This document shows, piece by piece, positions 1 to 6,177 of a DNA stretch of 19,231 nt. The position numbers were made by a program, and so were the translations under genes. This stretch comes from Candidatus Cloacimonadota bacterium (GTDB lineage: Bacteria; Cloacimonadota; Cloacimonadia; Cloacimonadales; JAOZMQ01). How positions within the stretch are numbered: the first letter of the stretch is position 1; every line of letters begins with the position of its first letter. The DNA lies in assembly GCA_029934195.1 (NCBI GenBank), contig JAOZMQ010000013.1:1-19231 (forward strand), in the 5' to 3' direction. Below the pieces are notes generated by a model. It did no database searches. It was given only the letters and a program-made list of their open reading frames with translations, and was not told where the DNA came from.

Positions 1-35
1 TTTTTGTATTGGTAAATAATGAAAGAGCTATTACT

Positions 36-105
36 AAATAGTACTTGAACGAAAAAGGATAAGTCCGGATTTACGCAGAGTTAAGCGGATTTAAGAGAAT
101 AAATA
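36..105 (+). repeat. Degenerate intergenic repeat, left arm
   Basis: This arm reads forward with AGTACTTGAACGAAAA, then a purine-rich stretch, then GTCCGGATTTACGCAG and AAGCGGATTTAAGAGAAT. The reverse complement of 193-267 has the same blocks in the same order with substitutions and small gaps, so the two form an imperfect inverted pair about 230 bases across. The block order resembles the short 'tctgaac...ccgctgatt...cacggattt' repeats seen between genes in several FCB-group and candidate-phylum genomes; that family link is from memory. No open reading frame occupies it. Confidence 0.6.
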
Positions 106-192
106 ATAGGCGGAAATAGCGAGAAATTACAAATATTAGGATGAGTTTAAATTTTTTCTCTATTTTATCCATTATTATTAAAATTTCAATAA

Positions 193-267
193 GGATTTGT
201 TCTTTTAAATCCGGTGCTAATCCGTGCAATCAGCGGCTTTTATTCTTTCCATTCAGATACTAAATAA
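193..267 (-). repeat. Degenerate intergenic repeat, right arm (inverted)
   Basis: Read on the minus strand, this segment runs TTTAGTATCTGAATGGAAAG, then AAGCCGCTGATTGCACGG, then GCACCGGATTTAAAAGAACA. Each block has a counterpart in the left arm at 36-105. The roughly 87 bases between the arms show no coding potential. The pair could fold as a long imperfect cruciform or RNA hairpin, or could simply be two inserted copies in opposite orientation. Confidence 0.6.
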
Positions 268-545
268 TATTTACAATCTAACTTTACACTCTTAAATGAT
301 ATAAGATTAGATTTTCTGTGGAAAGACAAAATTACCTTTCAAAATAAATTTCTCTTTTCCCGATTCACCTTATGATTAATTCATTATGAGACAGAAACGT
401 TTTACATTTTTGATTTTCTATGAATGAATTACTTTTTTTTGAAGAGATACTCACAATTACAATTAATGGTTTATAGTTTAAAAATAAAGAACTTGACTAC
501 AAATAGTGCAAAAAAAAGAATGGTTATATAAATGAAGAAAGAGGC
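268..545. other. Gene-free stretch upstream of the infC leader
   Basis: These bases are strongly AT-rich and have no reading frame, RNA gene or clear terminator that I can support. The only candidate signal is the promoter-like pair at 493-529, listed separately. Confidence 0.6.
493..529 (+). promoter_or_regulatory. Possible promoter for the infC operon
   Basis: TTGACT at 493-498 resembles a -35 box and TTATAT at 524-529 resembles a -10 box. They are 25 bases apart, longer than the usual 16-18 for a sigma-70 promoter, so one of the two may be coincidental. The location, just ahead of a structured leader and the operon, is right. Similar spacing is seen ahead of the minus-strand peptidase gene (17618-17654). 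Confidence 0.3.
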
Positions 546-656
546 GTAAGCTTCTACCTTACAATTCCATTGAGATATTCGTAAGGTTAGAAATTTAATA
601 TCGTTATAGATGTATAGATAACGGGTACGCTTTTCATAGTGTGTCCGTTTTTTTTT
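546..656 (+). promoter_or_regulatory. Structured 5' leader (attenuator-like) of the infC-rpmI-rplT operon
   Basis: Two alternative hairpins precede a terminator. The arm 552-562 (TTCTACCTTAC) pairs with 581-592 (GTAAGGTTAGAA) over 11 pairs with one bulged T. A competing 5-base-pair hairpin is possible because GTAAG occurs both at 546-550 and at 581-585, and either copy can pair with CTTAC at 558-562. The terminator hairpin at 620-649 and its T-run follow. In other bacteria the infC-rpmI-rplT operon is feedback-controlled by L20 binding a leader RNA, in Firmicutes by premature termination; a similar role here is inferred from position and structure only. Confidence 0.55.
620..656 (+). terminator. 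Terminator-type hairpin in the infC leader
   Basis: The arm 620-630 pairs with 639-649 (core ACGGG with TCCGT, three G-T wobbles) around an 8-base loop. It runs into nine T (648-656). The hairpin ends only eight bases before the infC ribosome binding site, so it fits a conditional terminator better than the end of an upstream gene, since no gene lies upstream in the window. Confidence 0.65.
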
Positions 657-664
657 ATTTAAAT

Positions 665-673
665 GGAGGTGAT
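665..673 (+). promoter_or_regulatory. Near-perfect Shine-Dalgarno site that fixes the infC start
   Basis: GGAGGTGAT is complementary to the 3' end of 16S rRNA over nine bases. It overlaps the in-frame ATG at 663-665, so that ATG cannot be the initiation codon served by it. The nearest plausible start codon downstream is ATT at 675, five bases after GGAGG. Confidence 0.8.
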
Positions 674-674
674 T

Positions 675-1271
675 ATTTCTATACGAATACGAAGAGGTAA
701 GGCTAAAACAAAGCCTACCATTCCAAAAGAAAGGATAAACAGAGAAATTAAATCAGAGACTGTTCGGTTAATTGATGAAAATGGCGAGCAGGTAGGTGTT
801 GTTTCTCTAAAAGATGCTCTTATCAGAGCGGAAAGTAAAAAATTGGATCTTGTTGAAATTTCTCCAAATGCTAAACCACCGGTTTGCAGAATATTGGAGT
901 TTGGTAAGTATTATTATCAAAAAGAAAGAAGTTTTCGTGAATCCAGAAAAAGACAGCATCAGGTTCAAATTAAAGAAATTAAATTTGGTCCAAACACTGA
1001 GGAACACGATTATAATTTCAAGAAGAAAAATGCTTACAAATTTTTGAAACATCATGATAAGGTAAAGCTAACCGTTCGCTTCAAAGGACGACAGTTAGCA
1101 CATAAAGATATTGGATTTGAACTTTTGAAACGTCTTGGTGAAGATTTGAAAAGCATTGCAGATGTTGACAAAAAGATTCAAAGTGAAGCCAGAACAATTT
1201 CTATGACTCTTACTCCAAAAAAAGATATTGATAAATTAATAGAGGCTTGGGAGCAAGAACATTTAAAATAA
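675..1271 (+). CDS. infC: Translation initiation factor IF-3
   Basis: IF-3 binds the 30S subunit, checks start codon-initiator tRNA pairing and blocks premature 50S joining. The protein has the family layout: a basic N-terminal tail with IRRGKAK, an N domain with EIKSETVRLIDENGEQVGV and the signature region CRILEFGKYYYQKE, a lysine-rich linker, and a C domain with IKFGPNTEEHDYNFK and VRFKGRQLAHKDIG. The frame is open from ATG 663, but that ATG lies in the Shine-Dalgarno site. I place the start at ATT 675, giving 198 residues; ATA 681 is the next candidate. E. coli infC also uses AUU, and because IF-3 rejects non-standard starts this gives self-limiting translation. It is the first gene of the operon, 34 bases ahead of rpmI. 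Function is certain; the exact start is inferred. Confidence 0.96.
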   Translation: MSIRIRRGKAKTKPTIPKERINREIKSETVRLIDENGEQVGVVSLKDALIRAESKKLDLVEISPNAKPPVCRILEFGKYYYQKERSFRESRKRQHQVQIKEIKFGPNTEEHDYNFKKKNAYKFLKHHDKVKLTVRFKGRQLAHKDIGFELLKRLGEDLKSIADVDKKIQSEARTISMTLTPKKDIDKLIEAWEQEHLK

Positions 1272-1305
1272 GATTAAATAATTGAGCATAAGCTCTGGAG
1301 GAAAA

Positions 1306-1500
1306 ATGCCCAAAATGAAAACCAGAAAAGGTGCTGCCAAAAGATTCAAACTTACAGGTAGCGGAAAAGTTAAAAGAAATCATGCCTATATGGGACATAT
1401 CTTAACTAAAAAAACAACAAAAAGAAAAAGAAATCTGAGACAAAGTGATCTTGTTTCAGCTCATGACGTGCCACGAATCAAAAGAATGCTCGGTGTATAA
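1306..1500 (+). CDS. rpmI: 50S ribosomal protein L35
   Basis: This is a 64-residue, very basic protein starting MPKMKTRKGAAKRFK, with the L35 features GSGKVKRNHAYMGHI and KRKRNLRQ and a C-terminal RIKRML. The length is normal for the family. The frame extends back to a TTG at 1282, but GGAGG at 1297-1301 points to ATG 1306, which also matches the conserved MPKMKT start. It sits between infC and rplT, the usual arrangement, and should be translated from the same transcript and share L20 feedback if that operates here. Confidence 0.97.
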   Translation: MPKMKTRKGAAKRFKLTGSGKVKRNHAYMGHILTKKTTKRKRNLRQSDLVSAHDVPRIKRMLGV

Positions 1501-1561
1501 TTTCATACCGATTGTTTAATGATATACCTCGCACAAATAAAGAATTAAAAGGAGAATATAA

Positions 1562-1921
1562 ATGTCACGTTCGATGAATAATGTTGCTGCAAAAAAAAGA
1601 AGAAAAAAATACTTAAAAGCAGCCAAAGGGTATGTAGGTGGAAGAAGTAAACTTTATAGAACAGCAAGACAAGCTGTAGAAAAAGGCTGGCAATACGCTT
1701 ATAGAGACAGAAAAGCAAGAAAAAGAGACTTTAGAAAACTATGGATTACAAGAATAAACGCAGCGGTTCATTTATATGGATTAAATTACAGCAAATTCAT
1801 TAACGGTTTACATATTGCCAATATTGAAGTTGATCGTAAAGCTTTAGCTCACCTTGCTTTCCAAGAACCTGTTGCTTTTGAAAAACTCTGCCTAATTGTT
1901 AAAGAAAATTTGGGAATGTAG
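1562..1921 (+). CDS. rplT: 50S ribosomal protein L20
   Basis: L20 binds 23S rRNA early in 50S assembly and in several bacteria represses its own operon through the leader RNA. The 119-residue protein shows the typical N-terminal extension RRKKYLKAAKGYVGGRSKLYRTA, then YAYRDRKARKRDFRKLWI and INAAVHLYGLNYSKFINGL, and a C-terminal globular part with DRKALAHLA. A good ribosome site, AAGGAG, lies nine bases before ATG 1562. The stop codon at 1919-1921 is one base before the pheS start, suggesting translational coupling. Identity is clear from sequence; regulation by L20 in this organism is inferred. Confidence 0.97.
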   Translation: MSRSMNNVAAKKRRKKYLKAAKGYVGGRSKLYRTARQAVEKGWQYAYRDRKARKRDFRKLWITRINAAVHLYGLNYSKFINGLHIANIEVDRKALAHLAFQEPVAFEKLCLIVKENLGM

Positions 1922-1922
1922 C

Positions 1923-2942
1923 TTGGAAACTCGCTTACAATTTCTGATTGATCAAGCAAGAAAAGAAATTACAGAGATAACTTCTCTCAATGAGCTCCAA
2001 AGTAGGAAATCCCATTATATTGGGAAAAAAAGTCCTTTTACGGAGCTCATGAAGCAATTAAAAGAGCTTCCAAAAGAAGAACGTCCGGAATTTGGGAAAA
2101 AGATAAATATTGCAAAAAATCAATTGCAATTAATGATTACAGAAAAAGAATCTTCTCTCAAACAACTTGCTTACGAAACTTCCTTGTCTGATAATATTGT
2201 CGATATTACAATGCCGGGAAGAAGAAGAAATAAGGGAGCTCTTAATCCAATAAATAAAGTGTGGAGAGAAATTGAAGATGTCTTTATTAGTATGGGTTTT
2301 GATGTTGCTGAAGGTTATGACATTGAAGATGAATTTCATAATTTTGATGCTTTAAATACACCACAAGACCATCCTGCTCGCGATCTATCTGATACATTTT
2401 ATATTGATAACAATATCCTTTTGAGAACTCAAACATCAACTGTTCAAATTCGGGTTATGGAAAATCATCAACCACCAATCAAAATTATTGCACCGGGTCG
2501 CTGTTATCGTAACGATAATGACGCTTCTCATTCACCTGCTTTCCATCAAGTTGAAGCACTTGTTGTGGACGAAGGAATTTCTTTTGCAGATTTAAAAGAT
2601 GTTCTGAATCTGTTTGTGAAAAGATTGTTTGGTCAAAATATAGAGTCAAGAATTAGACCACATTTTTTCCCTTTTACAGAGCCGAGTGCGGAAATTGATA
2701 TTGTTTGCTTAAAATGTCTTGGTAAAGGCTGTAATCTTTGCAAAGGCCAAGGTTGGATTGAATTGGGTGGAGCCGGAATGGTTGATCCAAATGTCTTTGA
2801 TAAATTAGGAATTGATTCTGAAAAATATTCCGGATATGCTTTTGGGATGGGAATTGACCGAGTCGCGATGTTAAAATATAAGATTCCTGATATGCGAATG
2901 CTTTTTGAAAATGATATAAGATTTTTGAAGCAGTTTAAATAA
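1923..2942 (+). CDS. pheS: Phenylalanine-tRNA ligase alpha subunit
   Basis: PheS is the catalytic subunit of the alpha2-beta2 enzyme that charges tRNA-Phe. The N-terminal coiled-coil part (about 1-85) includes YIGKKSPFTELMKQL. The class II core has motif 2 at about R193-D198 (RCYRNDNDASHSPAFHQ) and motif 3 at about G308-R313 (GMGIDR). Residues C262, C265, C270 and C273 form a Cys4 cluster that could hold zinc; this insert is seen in some bacterial PheS proteins. The frame runs back to TTG 1896 inside rplT, but alignment by eye with known N-termini and the rplT stop favour TTG 1923, giving 339 residues, close to the usual 340. Its ribosome site is weak, so coupling to rplT is likely. The start is an inference. 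Confidence 0.95.
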   Translation: METRLQFLIDQARKEITEITSLNELQSRKSHYIGKKSPFTELMKQLKELPKEERPEFGKKINIAKNQLQLMITEKESSLKQLAYETSLSDNIVDITMPGRRRNKGALNPINKVWREIEDVFISMGFDVAEGYDIEDEFHNFDALNTPQDHPARDLSDTFYIDNNILLRTQTSTVQIRVMENHQPPIKIIAPGRCYRNDNDASHSPAFHQVEALVVDEGISFADLKDVLNLFVKRLFGQNIESRIRPHFFPFTEPSAEIDIVCLKCLGKGCNLCKGQGWIELGGAGMVDPNVFDKLGIDSEKYSGYAFGMGIDRVAMLKYKIPDMRMLFENDIRFLKQFK

Positions 2943-2972
2943 GAATTTCAGTAAGATAAATGTCGAGGGAAA

Positions 2973-5363
2973 ATGAAAATTAGTTATAAATGGTTGAAAG
3001 AATATATTGATATTAAGATAACACCGGAAGAATTAGAGCAAAGATTAACTTTTGCCGGTATTGAAGTTGAGACTATAGAAACGCTTGGTGAAGAATTAAA
3101 ATCAATTAAAGTTGCCAAAATAATTGAAAAAGAGTCTCATCCGAATGCTGAAAAACTTTCTATTTGTACAGTTTTCGATGGAGAAAAAAACCTTCAAGTT
3201 GTTTGTGGTGCTTCAAATTGTGCAAAAGGTCAATGTATTGCATTCGCTCCTGTTGGCTCAATTGTCGGTAATTTTAAGATTAAAAAAGCTAAACTTAGAG
3301 GGGTGCAATCTTTTGGAATGATTTGTTCTGAAAAAGAACTCGGTCTTTCTGAAAATCATGATGGGATTATGGTTTTACGAGAAGGAGCAGAAATTGGTGT
3401 AAACTTATCAGAATATCTTGATTATCAAGATACAATTTTTGATGTTGAAATTACTCCAAATAGACCAGACCTTCTTGGGATAATTGGCGTTGCACGAGAT
3501 CTATCAGCCTTATTAGGATTAGAATTAAAACTGCCTGAAACAAGTTTACCTATTTCCTCAATTAATATTTCTGAGAGTCTTCAACTAAAAAATGAAAATA
3601 GTGAAAAATGTCCTCGATATATTGCAAGATTAATAAAAGATGTAAAAGTAGAAGAATCACCTGAATGGCTAAAGAAAAGAATTTTATCAGTTGGATTGCG
3701 ACCAATTAACAATATCGTTGATATTACAAATTTCGTAATGATGGAATATGGACATCCTTTACATGCTTTTGACTATTCTAAACTTGAAGAGCGGCAGATA
3801 ATTGTAAGAAATGCAAAAAAAGATGAAGCAATAACTGCTCTCGACAATCAGAAGTATCAGCTTATTGAAGATGATTTGGTGATAGCGGATTCGACAAAAC
3901 CAATTGCTCTTGCTGGGATTATTGGTTGTCAAAATTCTCAAATTACAAATGAAACTGTTGATATTGTTATTGAAGCAGCAAATTTTTTATACTCATCTGT
4001 GCGAAAAACATCAGGCAGACTGAAAATTTCAACTGATTCTTGCTATAGATTTGAAAGAGGAATGTCAGATATTAATGCTAAAAACGTAAGTGATAGAGCC
4101 TGCTCTTTAATAATTGAGATTGCAGGCGGTTCGCTCGCAAATGGAACTCTTGATTCTTTTGAAAATATTAAAGAGCCGGTGCAAGTTTCTTTACGTCCGG
4201 ATAAAGTTCGTTCCTTTCTCTCAATTGATATCAATGATGCAAAAATTATAGAATATTTAGAAAATTTAGGTCTGAAATTAATAGAACAATCTTCTCAAAA
4301 GATTTCTTTTACAATTCCACATTATAGAAATGATCTTACTCGCGAAATTGATTTAATTGAAGAAATAATCCGTTTACACGGATACAATAATGTTGCTTCA
4401 AAATTGAAAACACAAAACATTATGAATAAAGAACTTTTCCAATTAAGAAGGTCAGTACAAGACTTTTTAATTAATGAGGGTTTTTATGGAACTGTAAATT
4501 GGCCTTTTGCCGATCCTGAATCACTTAACAAACTAAAGATATCAGAAAATGATTTACGAAGAAATTTTATTTCAATTAAAAATCCAATTGGCAAAAGTTT
4601 TTCTGTTATGCAAACAACTTTGCTACCAAATCTTTTTAAAAACGCTTTATATAACATAAATCATAACCAAAAAGACCTGAAATTGTTTGAATTAACAAAG
4701 ATCTTTAAGAAATCAGATAATATAAGTAAAAGAGAAGATTTTACTGTTTCAGGTTTAATCACTGGTAAATTTCTTGAAATTTATTGGAACTCAAATCAGC
4801 AAGAAGTTGATTTCTTTGATCTCAAAGGTATTATTGAAGACTTATTTGATTATTTAAAAATTGAAAAGTTTACGATGGTGAAATCAAAAGAAAATTTTTA
4901 TCAACTCCAACTTGGGGTAGATGTGCTTATTAATAAAAAAATTGTTGGTTCTTTTGGAAAGGTTGACCCGAAAATCGCTGAAAACTTCGAGATAGAACGA
5001 CCTATCTATACATTTGAATTAAATTTGAGCGAAATTAATAAAATTAATTGTTTCAAAAAGCACACTTTTATTGAAATTCCAAAATTTCCACCAGTGCTAA
5101 GGGACCTCTCAATTTTAGTTTCAAAAGATTATTCTTTTGAGCAACTTGAAAACTGTATATATTCTACAAATCCTAAAGTTATAAGAAAAATTGTCCTTTT
5201 TGATGAGTTTACTGGAAAAATGATTGATAAGGGTTTTAAAAGTTTATCCTTTAATATTATGTTTGGTTCTGACACAAAAACCTTGACGGATGATTATATT
5301 AAAAAACTTTTCGACAAAATAGTAAAAAATTTGAAACAAAAATATAACATTAGGTTGAGGTAA
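2973..5363 (+). CDS. pheT: Phenylalanine-tRNA ligase beta subunit
   Basis: This 796-residue protein is the large, editing subunit of the same enzyme. In order: an N-terminal MKISYKWLKEYIDI segment; a tRNA-binding OB domain (about 40-150) with HPNAEKLSICTV and VVCGASN; the B3/B4 editing region (about 210-390) with RPINNIVDITNFVMMEYGHPLHA written here in part as NNIVDITN and GHPLHAFD; the B5 domain (about 400-470); the catalytic-like module; and a C-terminal ferredoxin-fold anticodon-binding domain from about residue 700 (PKFPPVLRDLSI to the end). The length is normal for bacterial PheT. GAGGG at 2965-2969 lies three bases before ATG 2973, a short but usable spacing. It follows pheS by 30 bases, the standard pairing. 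Confidence 0.97.
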   Translation: MKISYKWLKEYIDIKITPEELEQRLTFAGIEVETIETLGEELKSIKVAKIIEKESHPNAEKLSICTVFDGEKNLQVVCGASNCAKGQCIAFAPVGSIVGNFKIKKAKLRGVQSFGMICSEKELGLSENHDGIMVLREGAEIGVNLSEYLDYQDTIFDVEITPNRPDLLGIIGVARDLSALLGLELKLPETSLPISSINISESLQLKNENSEKCPRYIARLIKDVKVEESPEWLKKRILSVGLRPINNIVDITNFVMMEYGHPLHAFDYSKLEERQIIVRNAKKDEAITALDNQKYQLIEDDLVIADSTKPIALAGIIGCQNSQITNETVDIVIEAANFLYSSVRKTSGRLKISTDSCYRFERGMSDINAKNVSDRACSLIIEIAGGSLANGTLDSFENIKEPVQVSLRPDKVRSFLSIDINDAKIIEYLENLGLKLIEQSSQKISFTIPHYRNDLTREIDLIEEIIRLHGYNNVASKLKTQNIMNKELFQLRRSVQDFLINEGFYGTVNWPFADPESLNKLKISENDLRRNFISIKNPIGKSFSVMQTTLLPNLFKNALYNINHNQKDLKLFELTKIFKKSDNISKREDFTVSGLITGKFLEIYWNSNQQEVDFFDLKGIIEDLFDYLKIEKFTMVKSKENFYQLQLGVDVLINKKIVGSFGKVDPKIAENFEIERPIYTFELNLSEINKINCFKKHTFIEIPKFPPVLRDLSILVSKDYSFEQLENCIYSTNPKVIRKIVLFDEFTGKMIDKGFKSLSFNIMFGSDTKTLTDDYIKKLFDKIVKNLKQKYNIRLR

Positions 5364-5366
5364 ATA

Positions 5367-5690
5367 ATGGAAACACAAAGAGAAAATAGCTTAGTTGCAA
5401 AAATTCAAAAATTGTATGATAGTTATACCAGTCTAAAAACAAATTATGATTTTTTAGAAGTTGAAAAAAGGAATCTCAATGATTCTTACAAAAATCTTGA
5501 AGAATCCTTTGAAAGAAGTGTAAATCGAGTTCGTGAAATGGAAAATATCATTTCACAGAATGAAAATGAATTACAAAATTTGAAACAAGAAAATGAAATT
5601 TTGCAGAATAAAGTTAACGATTTTGATGTTACAACAAAAGACGCATCTGCAAAAATTGACGATATTCTCTCTCAGATTAGTAATTTGTAG
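5367..5690 (+). CDS. Small coiled-coil protein, ZapB-like
   Basis: This 107-residue protein is almost entirely a predicted coiled coil: heptad-like Leu/Ile/Tyr positions with Glu, Lys, Asn and Gln between them run from about residue 8 to 85, with a short C-terminal tail ending in ILSQISNL. It has no signal peptide or membrane segment. The start at ATG 5367 follows GAGG, four bases after the pheT stop. It lies seven bases before zapA, so a role as a ZapB-type partner of ZapA at the division ring is a reasonable inference from size, coiled-coil form and context. Coiled coils converge easily, so homology to ZapB is not shown by the sequence alone. Confidence 0.7.
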   Translation: METQRENSLVAKIQKLYDSYTSLKTNYDFLEVEKRNLNDSYKNLEESFERSVNRVREMENIISQNENELQNLKQENEILQNKVNDFDVTTKDASAKIDDILSQISNL

Positions 5691-5697
5691 GTAAATA

Positions 5698-5973
5698 ATG
5701 AAATCAGTTCAAGTTGAAATTCTTGGTAGAAAATATCATTTCCGTGGAGAGAACCACAATAAAATCCGGGAATATGCTTCATTTTTGAATGAAAAACTTG
5801 ATGAATTGGCAACAGATTTTCAGATAATAGATCACAGCAAATTACTAACTTTAGCAGCGATGATTATTACTGAAAAGTATTTTATTGAAAAAGAAAATAA
5901 TCAGGATAAGAAAACTAAAATTGATGATATAAGTCTTTCATTAAGTGCTTTTCTTTCCGAAAATAAACTTTAA
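5698..5973 (+). CDS. zapA: Cell division protein ZapA
   Basis: ZapA is a small cytoplasmic protein that binds FtsZ and bundles its filaments at the Z ring. The 91-residue protein begins with the family pattern VEILGRKYHFRGE (residues 6-18), continues with IREYASFLNEKLDEL and the hydrophobic helix KLLTLAAMIITEKYF, and ends in a short charged tail. The length matches the family. It starts at ATG 5698, seven bases after the coiled-coil gene, and is followed immediately by the 6S RNA. A zapA-6S RNA neighbourhood is well known in proteobacteria, which supports both calls. Confidence 0.9.
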   Translation: MKSVQVEILGRKYHFRGENHNKIREYASFLNEKLDELATDFQIIDHSKLLTLAAMIITEKYFIEKENNQDKKTKIDDISLSLSAFLSENKL

Positions 5974-5985
5974 AAGAATAAATTA

Positions 5986-6158
5986 CAGCCTGCAGTATTC
6001 GTGATGATTCTTTATCTTTGAACCTATTTGCTTAACGGGAATTAATCCTTTTTATTCTAGTATCAGTCGGGCATGTCCCGAATTTACTTAATAAAACAGG
6101 TAAATACCCACCTTGTTTTGAGGTTCACAAAGCTACTGTCACACGGTATTGCGGGTTT
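5986..6158 (+). ncRNA. ssrS: 6S RNA
   Basis: 6S RNA mimics an open promoter and holds the housekeeping RNA polymerase holoenzyme. The gene-free stretch between zapA and rny folds into the typical long rod. The closing stem CCTGCA (5989-5994) pairs with TGCGGG (6150-6155), flanked by the characteristic GTATTCGTG and CACACGGTATT. An inner stem joins CTTTGAACCT (6016-6025) to AGGTTCACAAAG (6121-6132). A 3'-side small hairpin is ACAGGT...ACCTTGT (about 6099-6119). The apical hairpin is TCGGG-CATGT-CCCGA (6067-6081). The about 170-base length is normal. A T-run (6161-6166) follows. Ends are approximate. Position after zapA agrees with the known neighbourhood. Confidence 0.88.
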
Positions 6159-6177
6159 AATTTTTTGAGGAAAACAA

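Noticed and set aside
11..21. GGTAAATAATG at the left edge, the same string as before the coiled-coil gene (5359-5369) and zapA (5690-5700)
   Set aside because: Here it opens a nine-codon frame only; the match is probably chance in AT-rich DNA.
663..665. ATG 663 as the infC start
   Set aside because: It overlaps the Shine-Dalgarno site and has only T-rich sequence upstream; the ATT at 675 is better placed.
807..1055. Reading frames in other frames inside infC
   Set aside because: Low-complexity hydrophobic or basic translations inside a conserved gene, without start signals.
1282..1305. TTG 1282 as the rpmI start
   Set aside because: It would add eight residues before the conserved MPKMKTRKG and ignores the GGAGG at 1297-1301.
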